Shown here: in pieces, positions 61,201-64,000 of the stretch | Layout: each line of letters starts with the position of its first letter | Position numbering within the stretch: the stretch's first letter is position 1 | Source of the DNA: Pseudomonadota bacterium | GTDB taxonomy: Bacteria; Myxococcota_A; UBA796; SXON01 | Direction: 5' to 3' | Assembly: GCA_005778355.1 (NCBI GenBank) | Contig: SXON01000119.1 | Span: 1-64,000 of the forward strand | DNA: 64,000 nucleotides | Made by a program: the position numbers and the translations under genes | The notes under the pieces: model-generated | What the model was told of the DNA's origin: nothing | The model's input: only the letters and a program-made list of their open reading frames with translations | Database searches by the model: none

Positions 61201-61497
61201 GAGGCCGAGGGCTGCGTAGGCGGCCGGGAGCGAGAAGGGCGCGAGCACATGCAGCCCACCCGGCCGGAACCGGGCGATGGCGCGGGCGAGGGCCACCAGC
61301 GCACCGCCACCGACGAATTGCCATGCAGCGGAGCGAAAAGCGGCCTCGACGGGCAGCGCGAGGCCGGGGTCGGTGAGCTCCCCGCGCAGCGCCGCGGCGG
61401 CGAGGCTGGCATCGAGCGCGGCCGAGGCCAGCCAGGGCACCACCGCCATCGCGACGAGGATCAGCAAGGGCTCGAGGAAGGTGGCGACTCGGATCAT
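58294..61497 (-). CDS. RodA/FtsW-class B penicillin-binding protein fusion
   Basis: One 1067-residue chain carries both activities of peptidoglycan synthesis. The first 500 residues form a SEDS glycosyltransferase with about ten membrane spans. Its essential Asp is in LPAGHTDLVYAHLVEVLG (about 353), matching the HTD of RodA. After the last span comes RRGSILDRGGEVLA, the usual start of a class B PBP, then the transpeptidase motifs AGSVFKTLS (SxxK, about 763), RSSNVYF (SxN, about 837) and AKTGTAD (KTG, about 977). RodA and PBP2 normally are separate, interacting proteins. The start is ATG 61497, overlapping the phosphatase stop by 4 bases. Confidence 0.93.
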   Translation of the reverse strand: MIRVATFLEPLLILVAMAVVPWLASAALDASLAAAALRGELTDPGLALPVEAAFRSAAWQFVGGGALVALARAIARFRPGGLHVLAPFSLPAAYAALGLGFVVQVAYGSPLSANWPAPAFASGVLYAGAVAAAISLVPAQVGGRDLGDWLARGRWVLLGAAVLLFLALGLFGTAPGASGQTINLWGFQPIEIVKVCVVLSVGATLGARAFKLRWHRDVFFGWFRVPRLRILAVALGMMAAAWLGLLAVRDFGPTLILALVFLGLVFVVTRSPAWVLAAVVFSAVILIYFRIHPDAAPSASLALRVDMWRDPWLNGRPNGDQLALARWALAAGGPFGSGVGAGVAGALPAGHTDLVYAHLVEVLGLSGAGAYLVLLGICVLDGLRIAAHNRTPERVMMAAALGLLIAAQATVILGGTLGWFPLTGVVVPFLSFGKTGSVALVGVVALLVRLGDDGHFRADTEELRELRGGVNALRVGVVGLVIALWVSTFVHAMVGRDDTTLRGLVTTLGDGTPVIKHDPRLTVLARKVRRGSILDRGGEVLAASPAAGARVNPMGDQLGTVLGTADSNLARAKWQVEQMLDTRLRGWPNMAEGKHAWVGVVGKSRQVVFATEGGVLADSEQAARATARLGERGGVGEPARVRLADPDYSALLPIARMGVEGRVQAITTLANDVESRSVRLSIDGQLQALVATATRKAASKTKIGAAAIVVLDTQTGEVLARAQWPDFDPGGTAWRPLRASDETKFMGVYGPWSDKTGAHGVYQAGSVFKTLSALVAVREGVVSAELDGDCPGEASPVFPCNTVTEGRTSYTLPGWSEPIHDFGDGGARGDVDLVEAITRSSNVYFGQLALKLGPSAYRRLREEGVEFGNPGLLAEKDGPYTGIGEAGSRRLAQTGFGQGAASWSVMQAARLVAAVANGGNYLRCPASMELGATCPAVALLPPGTSTAPILAGMKGVVDRGTAARLAKVPGVRLYAKTGTADAPGTKAEVPWGIKPGKATTPHSWLVAIAEGEELADCAAGGQRYAIAAVVPHGGFGASAAGPLVIDAVKALQGEGYLPPPTPPAGSQ

Positions 61498-62747
61498 GGC
61501 GCGGTTCCGGTTCCGGGCGCGGGCTCGGCCTGCCCGGTACGCACCACGGTCCCCTCGCCTTCGACCACGAGCGCCTCGGGCGACGGGATCGAAAGGTGGT
61601 CGATCGTCACCCGGGTGCCAGCCGGGGCCACGACGCGGATGCGGCCTCGCTCCACGCGCACGTCGCGCAAGAGGAGCTCGGCACCGGACGCCAAGACCAC
61701 GGCGAGCTCGCGGTCCAAGTCAACCACCGCTCGCTCGAGGGTCACTGCCGCGAGCGGCTCCACGGTGATGGTCCAGTCGCTCCCGGTGAGCGCCTGGCCC
61801 CTCACGGCGAGGGCGCGCTCGGCAGCCACCAAGGTCTGCGTGCCCGGCCGCAACGCAAGGGGGGCCTCCGGGCCGATCGTGGCACTCGCATCAACGCGCG
61901 CGGGCACCTCCTGCCCAGCCGCGCCGCTCAACCATGCCCCGAGCTGCGAGACGTGGCCGCCGCCCGCAAGCACCCCGAGGCCCAGGGCGATGAGCAGCAC
62001 GCCGAGCGCCAGAGAGGTCCACGGCACCCGCATCTTCCGCTCCCGACGCGAGAATGGCGCCACGCGGACCGCCACGACGGTCACGTTGTCGGGCCCCCCC
62101 CGGGCGAGCGCCCGGCCCACGAGGCTCGTCGCAACCGCGTCAGCGTCCTTGGCGCCACGGAGCCGCACCAGCTCCTGCAAGAGCTCGTCTTGCGGGACCA
62201 CGTCGGTGAGACCATCCGAGCAGAGCACGAGAAGGTCGCCCGGCTCGATGGTGGCCTTCCCCGTCTCCACCCACTCACCCTGGGCGTCGCGACGCCCAAG
62301 ATCCCGGGCGACCTGTCGCTTGGTGTGGGCGGGCCCATCGGCCACGTGGTCGCGAGTGAGCAAACGTACGCCACCCTTGTGCACGAGGTAGGCGCGCGTG
62401 TCGCCCACGTGCGCGAGGCGCACGCTCTTGCCGTCGTCGTCGATCCGAACCGCAGTGGCCACCGCGCCCATGCCCTCCTTGGCGCGGTCGGCGTCGGCCT
62501 CGTCCAGGATGCGCTGGCGGGCCACCTGCATGGCCTGGGCCAGCACCGTCTCACCAGCGAGGCCGGGCGAGGGGGGCACTTCGGCAATCGCTCGCACCGC
62601 GATCGCCGCTGCCACTTCGCCGTGGGCCTCCCCGCCCATGCCATCGACCACTGCGAACAGACCCGCCTCAGGACGGCACACGAAGGCGTCCTCGTTGATC
62701 TCGCGGACCTTGCCGGCGTGAGTACGCGCGGCGGCATCGAGGGCCAT
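61494..62747 (-). CDS. PP2C-family Ser/Thr phosphatase, membrane-anchored (PstP-like)
   Basis: This is a 417-residue metal-dependent phosphatase that reverses Hanks-kinase phosphorylation. The catalytic domain (1-240) has REINEDAFV, VVDGMGGEAHG (two metal Asp/Gly motifs), LAHVGDTRAYLV, LCSDGLTDVV and GGPDNVTVVAV. One membrane span (TSLALGVLLIALGLGVLAG, near 247-267) is followed by an extracytoplasmic beta-rich tail of 150 residues. The domain order is that of actinobacterial PstP, and so is its place directly before rodA. It is coupled to the RodA-PBP gene by a 4-base overlap. Confidence 0.94.
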   Translation of the reverse strand: MALDAAARTHAGKVREINEDAFVCRPEAGLFAVVDGMGGEAHGEVAAAIAVRAIAEVPPSPGLAGETVLAQAMQVARQRILDEADADRAKEGMGAVATAVRIDDDGKSVRLAHVGDTRAYLVHKGGVRLLTRDHVADGPAHTKRQVARDLGRRDAQGEWVETGKATIEPGDLLVLCSDGLTDVVPQDELLQELVRLRGAKDADAVATSLVGRALARGGPDNVTVVAVRVAPFSRRERKMRVPWTSLALGVLLIALGLGVLAGGGHVSQLGAWLSGAAGQEVPARVDASATIGPEAPLALRPGTQTLVAAERALAVRGQALTGSDWTITVEPLAAVTLERAVVDLDRELAVVLASGAELLLRDVRVERGRIRVVAPAGTRVTIDHLSIPSPEALVVEGEGTVVRTGQAEPAPGTGTAP

Positions 62748-62790
62748 CAGCGCCCCCAGGCTTGCGACGGGGCGCGGCGAGGCGTGGGGA

Positions 62791-63624
62791 TCATCGGCTG
62801 AGCGTCCCGCGCCACTGGTCCTTGGTCAGCGCGAGCTCGACCGGGAGGGCGACGGTGACGGTCTCGCCCTCGGCGAGATCTCGCTCGCCCACCCGCACGG
62901 GGTTGGCGTTGGCTTCTCGCCCGATCTCCGCCTCGTTGCCCCGCAGCAGAATGGCCAGTTGGCGACGGCTGATCTTCTTGTTGTCGGTGGTACCCGGCAG
63001 GCCGAGCTGGTCGCTCGTCGCCGCACCAGTGTCGCGACCGAGCACGCAACGTCGACCCTCGGGGAGCCCGACGCTGCCGAGCTTGCTCGACAGTCGCGCA
63101 TAGTCGCGCTCGGTTTCTGGGCGCTCGGCGGGGCTCTCGTTCACGATCCGATCGCCACGCACGGTCACCTCGCCCTTGATCGGCGTGGCGCTCGCGACGT
63201 CGTCGAGGCGCTGACCCCAGATCACCGCCGCGCCCGGGGGCACCTCGCGGTTCTCGTCGGGCACCCAGCGCACCGCCACGGTCTTTCGGTGGGTCACGCC
63301 GCGGCGGATCAGCTCCTCGTGGAGGACGGGCAAGACCTGCGCTCGAATCTCGGCCTCCATGGGGGCGAGCCCCGCGAGATCGACCTCGGCGAGGAAGAAG
63401 GTGTAGTGATTCCAGAGCCAGGGCGCGCCGTTGACGTCGAGCGGACGACAGCGGTCCATCATCGCGACCAGGGCGCTCCGAATGGCGAACGGGTCGAGGA
63501 TCGACGTGGCAGGAACCGGAGTGAAGATGCCCCGCGCCTTCTCGAGCAAGCCGCTCGGTGACGGGCGAGGCACATTGGCGAAATCCACTTTGAACTTGTT
63601 GGGATCGCGGGTGGGCTCGATCAC
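62791..63624 (-). CDS. FhaA-like protein: DUF3662 plus FHA domain
   Basis: The 277-residue product starts at GTG 63624, which overlaps the stop of the preceding FHA gene by 4 bases. Its first half resembles DUF3662 of mycobacterial FhaA (LWNHYTFFLAEVDLAGLAPMEAEIRAQVLPVLHEEL, then VAVRWVPDENREVPPGAAVI). Its second half is an FHA-like fold for binding phosphothreonine, with GLPEGRRCVLGRDTGA, a Ser/Arg recognition loop KKISRRQLAILL, NANPVRVGE and LAEGETVTVAL. FhaA binds phosphorylated MviN and other wall-synthesis proteins. A similar role here is inferred from domain order and neighbours. Confidence 0.8.
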   Translation of the reverse strand: MIEPTRDPNKFKVDFANVPRPSPSGLLEKARGIFTPVPATSILDPFAIRSALVAMMDRCRPLDVNGAPWLWNHYTFFLAEVDLAGLAPMEAEIRAQVLPVLHEELIRRGVTHRKTVAVRWVPDENREVPPGAAVIWGQRLDDVASATPIKGEVTVRGDRIVNESPAERPETERDYARLSSKLGSVGLPEGRRCVLGRDTGAATSDQLGLPGTTDNKKISRRQLAILLRGNEAEIGREANANPVRVGERDLAEGETVTVALPVELALTKDQWRGTLSR

Positions 63625-64000
63625 TTGGCCTCCACCGGGACAGGGGTGCTGTTCTCGGGCGGGGCCTCGACGCGGAGCCGGATCGACGCGTCGTTGCCGT
63701 CGTGAAACTCGAGGAGGTCGCCCACGTGGAGGGGCACCCGGCCACTCGCGGTGAGTGCCGGGCGGCGCGGTGTGCCGTCGCGCGGGATGACGACCAGGAA
63801 CTCTCCCTGAGCGCGCGACTCCACCTCGAAGCCGCTGCCCGCTCGTCGCAAGACGGCGGCACCACGGGACAACCAGCCCGCGGTCTCGGCGAGGACGATG
63901 TCGTTGGGGAGGCGGTTGTCGCCATGCCAGCGCCCCCGACCCATGCGCCACTCGCGACGGCCGGGGCCCACGGGGAAGCGATCGCCGTGGCGATCGCCCC
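63621..64000 (-). CDS. FHA domain protein, cut by the window end
   Basis: The 3' part of a gene whose start lies beyond 64000. The visible 126 residues read RFPVGPGRREWRMGRG, then NRLPNDIVLAETAGWLSRGAAVLRRAGSGFEVE and LHVGDLLEFHDGNDASIRLRVEAP. That is a forkhead-associated fold with the conserved Gly-Arg, Ser-Arg and Asn-like positions, although SRGAA replaces the usual SRxH. The frame stays open to the window edge, so the ATG at 63971 is internal. Its stop overlaps the FhaA-like start. It takes the place of fhaA or fhaB in the actinobacterial order. Confidence 0.75.
   Translation of the reverse strand, partial: GDRHGDRFPVGPGRREWRMGRGRWHGDNRLPNDIVLAETAGWLSRGAAVLRRAGSGFEVESRAQGEFLVVIPRDGTPRRPALTASGRVPLHVGDLLEFHDGNDASIRLRVEAPPENSTPVPVEAK

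Noticed and set aside
59038-62391. 1117-residue plus-strand frame
   Set aside because: It lies antisense to the RodA-PBP fusion and PP2C genes, whose catalytic motifs are all in place. It is a shadow frame.
1-64000. tRNA or rRNA genes
   Set aside because: I looked for T-loop-like GTTCGANTC followed by acceptor pairing and for conserved rRNA stretches and found none that fold.

Overview
The window is about 69% GC (my estimate by eye) and almost fully coding. Several traits point to a Myxococcota-like (former deltaproteobacterial) lineage: many lipoproteins with a Gly-Asp-Thr linker (DSGDTG, GDTGDT) after the lipobox, MYXO-CTERM-like tails, VCBS/FG-GAP and thrombospondin-3-type calcium-binding repeats, several membrane-anchored Ser/Thr kinases with long Ala/Pro linkers, and a sigma-54 promoter. 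I saw no tRNA, rRNA or CRISPR array. The species cannot be named from this.

Layout. 1-2.2 kb: an edge with lower GC that breaks a methylthioadenosine phosphorylase gene, then two tandem paralogous lipoproteins. 2.2-3.3 kb: rlmN. 3.3-21 kb: mostly minus strand, a dispersed type II fatty-acid-like set: an AAR-like acyl-ACP reductase, an acyl carrier protein, two active ketosynthases, two short ketosynthase-like proteins with no active-site Cys, a FabZ-like dehydratase, a family 2 glycosyltransferase and a GH3-type acyl-adenylating enzyme. Between them sit a receptor Ser/Thr kinase and several surface or lipoproteins. 21-27 kb: a pseudokinase with a C-terminal anchor, leucyl aminopeptidase, a HAD phosphatase and a TPR protein. 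26.8-30.4 kb: a tightly overlapping plus-strand operon, MOSC - GTP cyclohydrolase I - ABC ATPase - permease - CoA-transferase. 30.36-30.88 kb: a 522-bp MITE-like element with 44-bp inverted repeats. 31-42 kb: secreted and envelope proteins (Ig-like lipoprotein, subtilase, a large TSP3/OmpA fusion, VCBS protein) and a Nudix hydrolase. 42-53.5 kb: two pentapeptide-repeat proteins, a cyclase-like/AAA/TPR regulator, a degenerate transglutaminase, a TPR-like protein behind a sigma-54 promoter, and a B3/B4-domain protein.

53.5-64 kb is one minus-strand operon in the order FHA, FhaA-like (DUF3662+FHA), PP2C phosphatase, a single-chain RodA/FtsW-penicillin-binding-protein fusion, a transmembrane Ser/Thr kinase, a histidine kinase and an OmpR-type regulator. 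It matches the gene order of the actinobacterial fhaA-fhaB-pstP-rodA-pbpA-pkn locus, with a two-component system added. The likely job is control of peptidoglycan synthesis by phosphorylation.

Across the window the palindrome GTCGCGAC occurs at least 53 times where I would expect about 3 from base composition, in all reading frames. This looks like a highly iterated palindrome comparable in kind to cyanobacterial HIP1. A second palindrome, TTGACNCGTCAA, recurs only in non-coding DNA, in both ends of the MITE-like element and at two gene starts.
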